A stretch of DNA of 41,733 nt from a virus. Location of the stretch: positions 1-41,733 of the IMG/VR virus record IMGVR_UViG_3300046007_006577, one strand, 5' to 3'. Within the stretch, counting starts at the first letter, position 1. Each line of letters starts with the position of its first letter. Position numbers and translations under genes: made by a program. Below are positions 1-6,603 of this stretch, in pieces. The notes beneath the pieces were generated by a model that worked only from the letters and a program-made list of their open reading frames with translations, was not told where the DNA came from and did no database searches.

Positions 1-1
1 G

Positions 2-454
2 TTTGAGTTTGAGTCCACGCATGTCTTGGTCGGGGACTCAGGCAAGGCTTCCGTCAAGTACTACTTCAGCGACCCGAGCCTCCTCACCAAGGAGGACAGG
101 AAGATCGTGATGCCGAAGGTCTCGGTGTCCTTCCAACTGACCAAGGACGATCTCGGCTCCCTGATGAAGGCTGCGTCCGTCCTACAGGCTCCCGACATGT
201 GCGTCGAGGCTTGCGGTGAAGGCATCTGCCTCCGTGTCTGCGACAAGAAGGACCCGACTGCGCACAGTTGGTCCCTCGGGATCGACAGCACCGAACACAA
301 CGGTTCGTTCCGCTCTTGGTTCAAGGTGGAGAACCTCAAGATGATCCCCGCAGACTACTCGGTGGAAATCGGCGAGAAGCGTGTCGCCAAGTTCACGGGT
401 GCGGCGGTCTCCTATTGGGTCGCCATGGAATCCGACAGCAGCAACAAGGCTTGA
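2..454 (+). CDS. 45: Sliding clamp, gp45-like (5' end missing)
   Basis: This is the C-terminal part (about 150 residues) of a DNA polymerase processivity clamp. The frame is open from base 2 with no start in the window, so the N-terminus lies upstream; T4 gp45 is 228 aa. The assignment leans on context: it is followed after one base by clamp loader gp44 and then by gp62 and RegA, the canonical T4 order 45-44-62-regA. The sequence itself is divergent but has alternating beta-type segments and a small acidic/polar C-terminus. In T4 the trimeric clamp tethers the polymerase to DNA and also activates late transcription through gp33/gp55, which fits the late-promoter-like motifs seen here. The TGA stop at 452-454 is followed by the gp44 ATG at 456. 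Confidence 0.75.
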   Translation, partial: FEFESTHVLVGDSGKASVKYYFSDPSLLTKEDRKIVMPKVSVSFQLTKDDLGSLMKAASVLQAPDMCVEACGEGICLRVCDKKDPTAHSWSLGIDSTEHNGSFRSWFKVENLKMIPADYSVEIGEKRVAKFTGAAVSYWVAMESDSSNKA

Positions 455-455
455 C

Positions 456-1388
456 ATGAAAGACCTCCTCGTAGAGAAGTACCGACCGAAGAAGGTCTCG
501 GACTGCGTCCTCCCAAAGGGACTGTCCGAGACCTTCTCGGATATCGTGAAGTCGGGAGACATCCCGAACATGATCCTGTGCGGCGGCGCAGGGTGCGGCA
601 AGACCACGGTCGCCCGAGCCATATGCGACGAGTTGGGGAGGGACCTCCTCTTCATCAACGCATCGGAGGACGGCGGCATCGACACCCTGCGGACACGGAT
701 CAGGCAGTTCGCCTCTTCCGTCTCCCTCAACGGGGGTGTCAAGGTTGTCGTGCTTGACGAAGCCGACTATCTGAACCCGCAGTCCACCCAACCCGCCCTC
801 CGTGGATTCATGGAGGAGTTCGGGTCGAACTGCCGATTCATCCTCACCTGCAACTTCAAGAACAGGATCATCGAACCCCTGCACAGCCGATGCACGGTCA
901 TCGACTTCAGGATCCCTGCCAAGGAAAAGACCCACATGGGTCAGGAGTTCTTTGAGCGGCTCAAGGGGATCCTCAAGGCAGAGGGCATCGAATACGACGC
1001 TCCCGTCTTGGCTCAACTCATCATCAAGCACTTCCCCGATTTCCGCCGTGTCCTCAACGAGGTGCAGCGGTACTCGGTGTCGGGCTCGGTCGATGCGGGG
1101 ATCCTCGTCACATCGGACATCGCCATGGATTCGCTCGTCAAGGCACTCAAGGCGAAGTCCTTTGGAGACATCCGCAAGTGGGTCGTGGAGAACTCGGACA
1201 AGGACATGGCGCATGTCTTCCGCAGGATCTACGAGACCATGCTCGACTCGTTGCAGCCCTCGTCGGTCCCACAGGCTGTCATCACCCTGTCGGAGTACCA
1301 ATACAAGTCTGCCTTCGCCGCCGATCAGGAACTCAACCTCGCCGCCTGTTGCGTGGTGCTTGCCTCGGAATGCACCTTCAAAGCCTAA
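456..1388 (+). CDS. 44: Clamp loader large subunit, gp44 (AAA+ ATPase)
   Basis: A 310-aa RFC/DnaX-type AAA+ ATPase, near the length of T4 gp44 (319 aa). It loads the sliding clamp onto primer-template junctions using ATP, together with gp62. Visible motifs are the N-terminal EKYRPK box at residues 7-12, Walker A GGAGCGKT at 43-50, Walker B VVLDEAD around residue 100, and the arginine-finger SRC motif (HSRC) around residue 145. I chose the ATG at 456 because it sits one base after the clamp stop and gives the conserved MKDLLVEKYRP start; the longer open frame from 381 only overlaps the clamp gene. The stop TAA (1386-1388) lies inside a CTAAATA motif serving the next gene. Confidence 0.95.
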   Translation: MKDLLVEKYRPKKVSDCVLPKGLSETFSDIVKSGDIPNMILCGGAGCGKTTVARAICDELGRDLLFINASEDGGIDTLRTRIRQFASSVSLNGGVKVVVLDEADYLNPQSTQPALRGFMEEFGSNCRFILTCNFKNRIIEPLHSRCTVIDFRIPAKEKTHMGQEFFERLKGILKAEGIEYDAPVLAQLIIKHFPDFRRVLNEVQRYSVSGSVDAGILVTSDIAMDSLVKALKAKSFGDIRKWVVENSDKDMAHVFRRIYETMLDSLQPSSVPQAVITLSEYQYKSAFAADQELNLAACCVVLASECTFKA

Positions 1389-1391
1389 ATA
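1385..1391 (+). promoter_or_regulatory. CTAAATA late-promoter-like motif
   Basis: CTAAATA followed by C, overlapping the TAA stop of gp44 and lying 23 nt before the next ATG. It matches the 3' six bases of the T4 late-promoter core TATAAATA. The same heptamer recurs upstream of several other genes in the window. No -35 element would be expected for gp55-type late promoters. Confidence 0.55.
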
Positions 1392-1414
1392 CGGGCGACG
1401 AAGGGGGGCATCCG

Positions 1415-2146
1415 ATGGTCGTGAAGAGCCTCAATGATCTGTCGATTTCGATCCATGAGATCGGTCAGCGGTATCAGATCCAATCCTACATCGAAGAGTT
1501 TCGGCAGTCGCTCGGCGAGGAGGTCGGGGACAGGTTTTGGGATGACTTCGACTCCACGGTCAGGACCGTCTCCGTTGGCGAGGTGGTCAATCCTTTGGAG
1601 AAGATCATGCTGCTGTCGAGCATGATCACCGACGATCAGTTGGAGAAGGTTTCCAAGATCAACCAACGCCTTGAGAGGAAGTACTCGTACAGCGGCTTCA
1701 TCAAGGAATGCAGCAACGCCCGACAGACATTCCTGCGTGAGCGGCACAACTACTTCTCCACCAAGGTCGCCAAGAAGCACTCCGACGAAAGCGGCAACGG
1801 AGGTCTCGGGACCTATTTCGATGTCACGGGGATGACCGATGTCATGCTCGCCGAGTGGCTCGACGCAGCCCTGTCTGCGGTGTACCCGAACCACATCGAC
1901 ATCGAATACGAGGACATGGGTGGGAAGCGCATCAAGACCAAGATCGCCCACCGAGTGTGTGTGGTCGGTAGGGATTATGTCGAAGCCCCCCTGATCGACC
2001 GATACCACGGGTCGAACGCCTACGACCAATTCCTCCTGCACAGCGTCTACGACATCAAGAAGCACAAGTGGATCTATGTCCCCATGCGGCTGATCGTCAG
2101 CCTCAAGTCGGATGACATCGACCTAGACGGCGTGAATATCCCATGA
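1415..2146 (+). CDS. Unknown 243-aa protein between gp44 and gp62
   Basis: I do not recognise this protein. It is 243 aa, soluble by eye, with a helical charged N-terminal half (EKIMLLSSMI, QRLERKYSYSGF around residues 65-105) and a C-terminal half with a tyrosine- and basic-rich patch (KKHKWIYVP). No enzyme motif, signal peptide or membrane segment is visible. The start ATG at 1415 follows the purine stretch GAAGGGGGG and the CTAAATA motif, and its stop overlaps the gp62 ATG in an ATGA (2143-2146), implying translational coupling with the clamp loader. T4 itself has gp44 and gp62 adjacent, so this is an extra gene inserted in the clamp-loader operon. A replication-associated role is only an inference from position. 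Confidence 0.7.
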   Translation: MVVKSLNDLSISIHEIGQRYQIQSYIEEFRQSLGEEVGDRFWDDFDSTVRTVSVGEVVNPLEKIMLLSSMITDDQLEKVSKINQRLERKYSYSGFIKECSNARQTFLRERHNYFSTKVAKKHSDESGNGGLGTYFDVTGMTDVMLAEWLDAALSAVYPNHIDIEYEDMGGKRIKTKIAHRVCVVGRDYVEAPLIDRYHGSNAYDQFLLHSVYDIKKHKWIYVPMRLIVSLKSDDIDLDGVNIP

Positions 2147-2535
2147 GCCAACGACTCTCCCCCTTCGATTTCATCAAGAGCATCAACGAGAAGTCGGGCA
2201 ACCTCATGGAGGTCAGCCCCGATGTCGAGCGGGACTACATCCCGTTCATGGTCAACAGGGGGCTGTCGTTCAGCCCCGACACGGTCCTGTATGCCAACGA
2301 GATGAATCGTCTCCCCTTCACCGAAAGGCGCATGCAGTACGACTACCTCTACGCCTCGGTCAGGCGCAGGAAGCGTTTCGACAAGTGGGTCAAGCCCGAG
2401 GAGAAGGACGAGGAACTCGTACAGTCGGTGATGGCTCGGTACGGGATTGGTAGGAAACGGGCTGACGAATACATCTCGCTCCTAGACCAAGAGGCACGGG
2501 AGAAGATCCTCAAGGCTAGGGGAGGATCACGCTAA
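2143..2535 (+). CDS. 62: Clamp loader small subunit, gp62-like
   Basis: A 130-aa protein placed before RegA, as gp62 is in T4-like phages. The diagnostic stretch PFMVNRGLSFSPDTVLYANEMN (quoted in part: PDTVLYANEMN, about residues 45-58) followed by RRKRFDKWVK matches the pattern I recall for short gp62 proteins of marine T4-like phages. T4 gp62 is longer (187 aa) and shares the same core, including a GKR-(Y/F)-KW motif. The subunit forms the clamp loader with gp44 (4:1 in T4) and has no ATPase motif, as expected. Its ATG overlaps the preceding stop, and its TAA stop lies in another CTAAATA motif ahead of regA. Confidence 0.85.
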   Translation: MSQRLSPFDFIKSINEKSGNLMEVSPDVERDYIPFMVNRGLSFSPDTVLYANEMNRLPFTERRMQYDYLYASVRRRKRFDKWVKPEEKDEELVQSVMARYGIGRKRADEYISLLDQEAREKILKARGGSR

Positions 2536-2538
2536 ATA
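2532..2538 (+). promoter_or_regulatory. CTAAATA late-promoter-like motif before regA
   Basis: CTAAATA followed by C; the TAA is the stop codon of gp62 and the GTG start of regA lies 21 nt downstream. This is the second copy in which promoter core and stop codon are fused. Confidence 0.55.
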
Positions 2539-2559
2539 CTCCAAACAGAGTTATGACCC

Positions 2560-2994
2560 GTGAATGAGATCGTGGACAAACTAGTCGAGGTCACCCTACC
2601 GAGCCCCGATGCCTTCCTCAAAGTCAGAGAGACCCTCACTCGGATAGGCATCTCGGCGAAGGAGGGGAAAAAACTGTGGCAGTCCTGCCATATTTTGCAC
2701 AAGAGAGGTCGATATTACATCGTCCACTTCAAGGAACTGTTCCTATTGGACGGTCTCTCCACCGACTTCTCCGAGTCTGACAGGGCTCGTCGCAACACGA
2801 TCACAGGTCTGCTAGAGCAATGGGGTCTCATCAAGGTCGTTGATCCGACCCGCATCAAGGAGCCGACCTGCTCCATCGGGCACTTCAAGATCCTGCCTCA
2901 CTCGCAGAAAGCCGAGTGGGAACTCATACCCAAGTACAGGATCGGTCTCCGCAAAAAGCGTGAGGGATCCGATCCACCCTCCGAACCCGACTGA
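2560..2994 (+). CDS. regA: RegA translational repressor
   Basis: A 144-aa homologue of T4 RegA (122 aa), the RNA-binding repressor of early mRNAs that competes with ribosomes at start sites, including those of the gp44, gp45 and regA genes. Clear family blocks are VRETLTRIGIS (about residues 22-32), LWQSCHILHKRGRYYIVHFKE (about residues 40-60, quoted here by its ends) and the C-terminal KAEWELIPKYRIG. It carries an extra charged tail of about 15 residues. The start is GTG at 2560; an in-frame GTG at 2572 would give a terminus closer to T4 RegA. An AUG in another frame occurs at 2564. RegA targets here are probably U/A-rich start regions, which are scarce in this GC-rich genome. Confidence 0.95.
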   Translation: MNEIVDKLVEVTLPSPDAFLKVRETLTRIGISAKEGKKLWQSCHILHKRGRYYIVHFKELFLLDGLSTDFSESDRARRNTITGLLEQWGLIKVVDPTRIKEPTCSIGHFKILPHSQKAEWELIPKYRIGLRKKREGSDPPSEPD

Positions 2995-3008
2995 ATCGAT
3001 TCTTTATT

Positions 3009-3542
3009 ATGAACTGCGTGATCCTCGGCTACAAGAAACTGCATCCCGAAGCCTTCGCTCCCGTCTATGCGACGGAGGACTCGGCGTGTTTCGACATCCG
3101 TCTCTGTCTACCCGCAGGTTACAGGGATGTCGATGTTTGGACACAGTCGAACATGCCGTCGAAGGCGTGGGCTTGGTTGGAGCAGCCCGACCAACCTCCC
3201 ACGCTGACCGTCCAACCTGGCGACAGGGTCCTGTTGCCGACCAAACTGATCCTCGACATCCCCAAGGGCTACTCCGTGCGGCTGCACATGCGCTCGGGAC
3301 TCGCCCTCAAGAGCGGTCTGATGCTCTCCAACTGCGAGGGTGTCATCGACTCCGACTACACGCAGGAACTGATGGTTCCCGTAACGAACACAAGCAAGGC
3401 AACTCTTGCGCTTCGGCACGGTGATCGCATCTGCCAAGGCGAAATTGTGGAGAAGATCTCAACGGTCTTCTGCCAAGTGGACGATGTGATTGACAGAGGG
3501 ACCACCCGCAACGGGGGCTTCGGCTCGACAGGAAAGGCATGA
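3009..3542 (+). CDS. dut: dUTP diphosphatase (dUTPase)
   Basis: A 177-aa trimeric-type dUTPase that hydrolyses dUTP to dUMP and pyrophosphate, keeping uracil out of phage DNA and feeding thymidylate synthesis. All five motifs are visible: I ATEDSACFDIR (21-31), II MRSGLAL (94-100), III GVIDSDYTQE (111-120) with the catalytic Asp, IV RICQGEIV, and V RGTTRNGGFGSTGK (163-176). A loop of about 30 residues (38-68, Trp-rich) between motif I and the next strand is longer than in bacterial enzymes. The ATG at 3009 follows regA by 14 nt. With ThyX at 32191 it forms a dTMP supply route (dUTP to dUMP to dTMP). Confidence 0.95.
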   Translation: MNCVILGYKKLHPEAFAPVYATEDSACFDIRLCLPAGYRDVDVWTQSNMPSKAWAWLEQPDQPPTLTVQPGDRVLLPTKLILDIPKGYSVRLHMRSGLALKSGLMLSNCEGVIDSDYTQELMVPVTNTSKATLALRHGDRICQGEIVEKISTVFCQVDDVIDRGTTRNGGFGSTGKA

Positions 3543-3546
3543 CGAG

Positions 3547-3990
3547 ATGAACAGAGAAGAACTCCTAAAGAACCACGAACGCCTCTGCGGGATGGCACTT
3601 GACCTGATGAAGAGGAAAAACCACGACTACGCAGGTCGTGGAGGCGAGTCGCCGTTCGCTAACTTCACCCGATGCGAGGCTATGGGCATCTGCTCCACCG
3701 AGCAGGGTTTCCTCGTCCGTCTCACGGACAAGATGTCACGCCTGTCATCCTTCATCGAAGCGGGTACCCTACAGGTCAAGGACGAGTCCGTCGAGGACAC
3801 GATCCTTGATGTCATCAACTACGCCGTCCTGTTCCAATCCTACCTCCAAGAAAAGAAGGAGAAGATCCATGAGAGTCCCGTCAACGCTTCTCACAACGGT
3901 GTTCATCTCAACGATCATCATCGGAACGGCAGGGTTCAGCGAACCCTCAGCGTGGGGTACATCTCCCACCACGGTCTCGGCTCGGATTGA
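3547..3990 (+). CDS. MazG/DUF1599-like nucleotide-metabolism protein
   Basis: A 147-aa all-helical protein. The block KNHDYAG (about residues 24-30), then FANFTRCE, followed by RLTDKMSRL and a helix ending DTILDVINYAVLF, resembles the DUF1599 (nucleotide modification associated domain 1) group of MazG-like NTP pyrophosphatases, where the acidic residues of the last helices bind metal. Its substrate cannot be told; a dNTP-cleaning role next to dUTPase is likely. The ATG at 3547 is preceded by GAC GAG after the dUTPase stop. Its last 40 or so codons (from 3869) overlap the start of the lysozyme gene in another frame, so the true domain probably ends near residue 108 and the rest is a tail constrained by the neighbour. 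Confidence 0.7.
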   Translation: MNREELLKNHERLCGMALDLMKRKNHDYAGRGGESPFANFTRCEAMGICSTEQGFLVRLTDKMSRLSSFIEAGTLQVKDESVEDTILDVINYAVLFQSYLQEKKEKIHESPVNASHNGVHLNDHHRNGRVQRTLSVGYISHHGLGSD

Positions 3991-4360
3991 CAGCAATGTC
4001 GATCTGATCCTCCCTGCATTGGCGAAGGTCGAGTCGAGCAACAACCCCAACGCCGTGGGCGATGGCGGAAAGGCAATCGGGATCTATCAGATCCATTGGG
4101 CGTATTGGAAGGACGCAACGGACCACGACAAGTCCATCGGCGGCTCCTATCGGGATTGCTTCGATCCCGTCTACGCAGAGAAGATCGTTCGTGCCTACCT
4201 CGCACGGTACGCACCGAAGAATGCGACTCTTGAACAACTCGCCCGTATCCACAACGGAGGCGGGATGATCCTCAAGAAGCAGCATTCGACCAAGGAGAAG
4301 GACAAGAAGGCGTGGAAGAACACCACCGCCTATTGGAACAAGGTGAAGAAGGAACTGTGA
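3869..4360 (+). CDS. Exported lysozyme, i-type/SLT-like endolysin
   Basis: A 163-aa muramidase-like protein. Residues 1-30 form a signal sequence or signal-anchor: MR, then a weakly hydrophobic run rich in Thr, Ile, Gly and Ala. The domain starts near residue 46 with ALAKVESSNNPNAVG (candidate catalytic Glu) and GIYQIHWAYWKDA, then YAEKIVRAYLARYA and ARIHNGG. The trio of YQIH..YWKDA, AYLARYA and ARIHNGG is what I associate with destabilase/i-type lysozymes, although most of their cysteines are absent. It should cleave peptidoglycan after Sec export, so a signal-arrest-release endolysin of a Gram-negative host is plausible. The ATG at 3869 has GGAG nearby and lies 122 nt inside the preceding gene; no other in-frame start would keep the signal. 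Its stop shares a base with the next ATG. Confidence 0.8.
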   Translation: MRVPSTLLTTVFISTIIIGTAGFSEPSAWGTSPTTVSARIDSNVDLILPALAKVESSNNPNAVGDGGKAIGIYQIHWAYWKDATDHDKSIGGSYRDCFDPVYAEKIVRAYLARYAPKNATLEQLARIHNGGGMILKKQHSTKEKDKKAWKNTTAYWNKVKKEL

Positions 4361-4788
4361 TGCCGAAGATCGTGTTGGTGACGGGAGGGTTCGATCCCCT
4401 CCACTCGGGACATCTCTCGTACCTCAAGGCTGCGAGTGAGTTGGGTGACCGCCTCGTAGTGGGAGTGAACTCGGACGCATGGCTCACCCGAAAGAAGGGC
4501 AAGCCGTTCCTCCCGTTCTCGGAGAGGGCGCAGATCGTGGAGGCGATCAGATGGGTCTGCCACACGATCCCGTTCAACGACGATGACGGCAGCGCAAAGG
4601 CAGCGATCCTCGCCACCCGAAGGATGTATCCCGATTGGCACATCGTATTCGCCAACGGAGGCGACAGGACCCAAGAGAACATCCCCGAGATGAATGTGGA
4701 CGATGCGAACATCTCCTTCATCTTCGGTGTCGGCGGCGAGGACAAGCGGAACTCCTCAAGTTGGATCCTCAAGACATGGCAAGGATGA
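4360..4788 (+). CDS. Cytidylyltransferase-like nucleotidyltransferase (HxGH)
   Basis: A 142-aa single-domain nucleotidyltransferase. It opens with GGFDPLHSGH (residues 9-18), the phosphate-binding HxGH motif, followed by GVNSDAWL and RAQIVEAI, and has FANGGDRTQENIPE near residue 95. The second block recalls the adenylyltransferase half of HldE/RfaE (ADP-heptose synthesis) and the glycerol-3-phosphate cytidylyltransferases. It would couple a small phosphorylated sugar or alcohol to a nucleotide. It might supply the glycan island downstream, but no heptose kinase or isomerase is seen here. The start ATG overlaps the lysozyme stop by one base, indicating coupling. Confidence 0.8.
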   Translation: MPKIVLVTGGFDPLHSGHLSYLKAASELGDRLVVGVNSDAWLTRKKGKPFLPFSERAQIVEAIRWVCHTIPFNDDDGSAKAAILATRRMYPDWHIVFANGGDRTQENIPEMNVDDANISFIFGVGGEDKRNSSSWILKTWQG

Positions 4789-4792
4789 CTGC

Positions 4793-5539
4793 GTGACCTC
4801 GGAGATCCACCACAACGAGGCTCTCATATTCCTTGAAGCCGAGCCATCCGAGAAGTACGACTTCGTCTATCTCGACCCACCGTACTACTGTCAGAGGGAC
4901 TTCTCGGAGTTCAACGACAGGTGGTCGGGTATTGACGAGTACATGGGCATGCTCTCGCCTGTGTTCAGCGAGGTGCGCCGTGTCCTCAAGCCGCACGGCA
5001 ACATCTGCATCCATGTGGATTGGCATGCCGCCCATCATGTGCGCCTCTGCCTAGACCGAGCGTTCGGTGAGGGCAACTTCCGCAACGAGATCATTTGGTG
5101 CTACGCCTCGGGTGGGGCATCGAAGCGTCACTTCTCACGGAAGCACGACAACCTGTTCGTCTATGCCAAGGATGCCGACCTCTGCCGTTTCAACCTGATC
5201 CGTGAGCCGTATCCCCGTGACTACGGCGACAGGGAGGGCTTCCACCCTGACGGTCGAATAATGAACGATTGGTGGCAGATCGGGATCCTGTCCACGACCG
5301 CCAAGGAGCGGAACGGGTATCCGACGCAGAAACCATTGGAACTTCTTGAGCGTCTGATGAAAGCCTACACGAATGGAGGCGATCTAGTCCTTGACCCCAT
5401 GTGCGGCTCGGGCACCACTTTAGAGGCGGCGTTGCGTCTCGGCAGAAGTTCAGTCGGAGTGGATAAGAACCCTGCGGCGGTTTCGACCGCCAAGGCAAGG
5501 GTCGAGCGGTGCGTGGGTCTGAACGGACTCATGGAATGA
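4793..5539 (+). CDS. DNA methyltransferase, beta class, DPPY type
   Basis: A 248-aa amino-methyltransferase. Catalytic motif IV DPPYY (28-32) comes before the SAM-binding motif I DPMCGSGTT (201-209), the order of beta-class enzymes; DPPY favours N6-adenine over N4-cytosine as target. The TRD region between holds WCYASGGASKRHF and HDNLFVYAKD, typical of the Type III/orphan N6A group. No ATG is in frame; the GTG at 4793 sits 4 nt after the previous stop. The stop overlaps the ATG of a second methyltransferase, so the two are co-translated. No restriction enzyme is present, so this is probably for protecting phage DNA from host restriction or for marking it. Confidence 0.9.
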   Translation: MTSEIHHNEALIFLEAEPSEKYDFVYLDPPYYCQRDFSEFNDRWSGIDEYMGMLSPVFSEVRRVLKPHGNICIHVDWHAAHHVRLCLDRAFGEGNFRNEIIWCYASGGASKRHFSRKHDNLFVYAKDADLCRFNLIREPYPRDYGDREGFHPDGRIMNDWWQIGILSTTAKERNGYPTQKPLELLERLMKAYTNGGDLVLDPMCGSGTTLEAALRLGRSSVGVDKNPAAVSTAKARVERCVGLNGLME

Positions 5540-6603
5540 CCGAAGACTCCCGCTACCGCATCATCGAAGGCGACTGCATCAAGGGAATGAAGACGCTGCC
5601 TGACTGCTGCGTTCACACCTGCATCACCTCGCCGCCGTACTTCGGACTTCGTGACTACGGCAAGGAAGATCAGATCGGTCTTGAGGAGACTCCCGATCAA
5701 TATGTCGCCAAGATGGTCGAGGTGTTTCGTGAGGTTCGGAGGGTTCTCCGTGACGATGGAACCGTGTGGCTGAACTTGGGTGACTCGTACTCCGCAGGAG
5801 GCAGGGGCAAGGGACAGGATGGAAGCATCCAACAGGGAAACAAGGGTTCCATGACGGGAGCCGTGTTCAACTCATGGAAGGTCGAAGGCTTCAAGAACAA
5901 GAACCTCTTGGGCATTCCTTGGCGTGTAGCCTTTGGTTTACAGGCTGACGGTTGGTACTTGAGGCAGGACATCATTTGGTCGAAGCCAAACCCGATGCCC
6001 GAGTCTGTGACCGACCGTTGCACCAAGTCACATGAGTACATATTCCTCCTCACCAAGTCGCAGAAGTACTACTACGACTATGAGGCGATCAAGGAGCCAC
6101 TTGCTGAAGCATCGTTCGGTGGTATTGGCGGCAAACGCAACAAGCGTTCCGTTTGGACTGTGACCACCAAGCCGTTCCGTGGAGCGCACTTCGCCACCTT
6201 CCCGAAGGACTTGATCGAACCTTGTGTCCTTGCAGGTACGAGCGCACATGGGTGTTGCTCCAAGTGCGGTCAACCATACGAGCGTGTGATGGAGAAGACG
6301 GGCGAGTTCCAACGCCGTTGGTCAACCAACAACGCAGAAGGCTCTCCCTACGAGACTCAGTCGAGCATGCAGAAAACCTACAGGACTGCGGGATGGTCTG
6401 TCGATTGTCCCTGTGGATGCAGCGCACCCGTAGTCCCCTGCACGGTGCTTGATCCGTTCACGGGCAGCGGAACCACCTGTGTCGTGGCGTTGAACCACGG
6501 CAGGAAGTTCATCGGCACCGAGTTGAACCCCGAGTACATCAAGATCGCAACCGACAGGATCGCCGACGAGGCACCGATGAACCTCATGGATGTGATGGTG
6601 TGA
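5536..6603 (+). CDS. DNA methyltransferase, SPPY type with Cys cluster
   Basis: A 355-aa site-specific DNA methyltransferase, also beta-class in order. Motif IV is TSPPYFGLRDYG (31-42), which favours N4-cytosine (SPPY) although N6-adenine members exist; motif I is DPFTGSGTT (306-314). Between them a pair of cysteine clusters (GCCSKCG near 240 and CPCGC near 297) looks like a zinc ribbon inserted in or near the target-recognition region. It differs from its upstream neighbour in both catalytic tetrad and size, so the pair is not a duplication and probably modifies two different sites. Its ATG overlaps the upstream stop, and its own stop overlaps the GTG of DNA polymerase. Confidence 0.9.
   Translation: MTEDSRYRIIEGDCIKGMKTLPDCCVHTCITSPPYFGLRDYGKEDQIGLEETPDQYVAKMVEVFREVRRVLRDDGTVWLNLGDSYSAGGRGKGQDGSIQQGNKGSMTGAVFNSWKVEGFKNKNLLGIPWRVAFGLQADGWYLRQDIIWSKPNPMPESVTDRCTKSHEYIFLLTKSQKYYYDYEAIKEPLAEASFGGIGGKRNKRSVWTVTTKPFRGAHFATFPKDLIEPCVLAGTSAHGCCSKCGQPYERVMEKTGEFQRRWSTNNAEGSPYETQSSMQKTYRTAGWSVDCPCGCSAPVVPCTVLDPFTGSGTTCVVALNHGRKFIGTELNPEYIKIATDRIADEAPMNLMDVMV

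Noticed and set aside
393-1301. Long minus-strand open frames opposite gp44, gp43 and gp41
   Set aside because: Antisense shadows typical of GC-rich coding DNA; no start signals, and the + strand proteins are certain.
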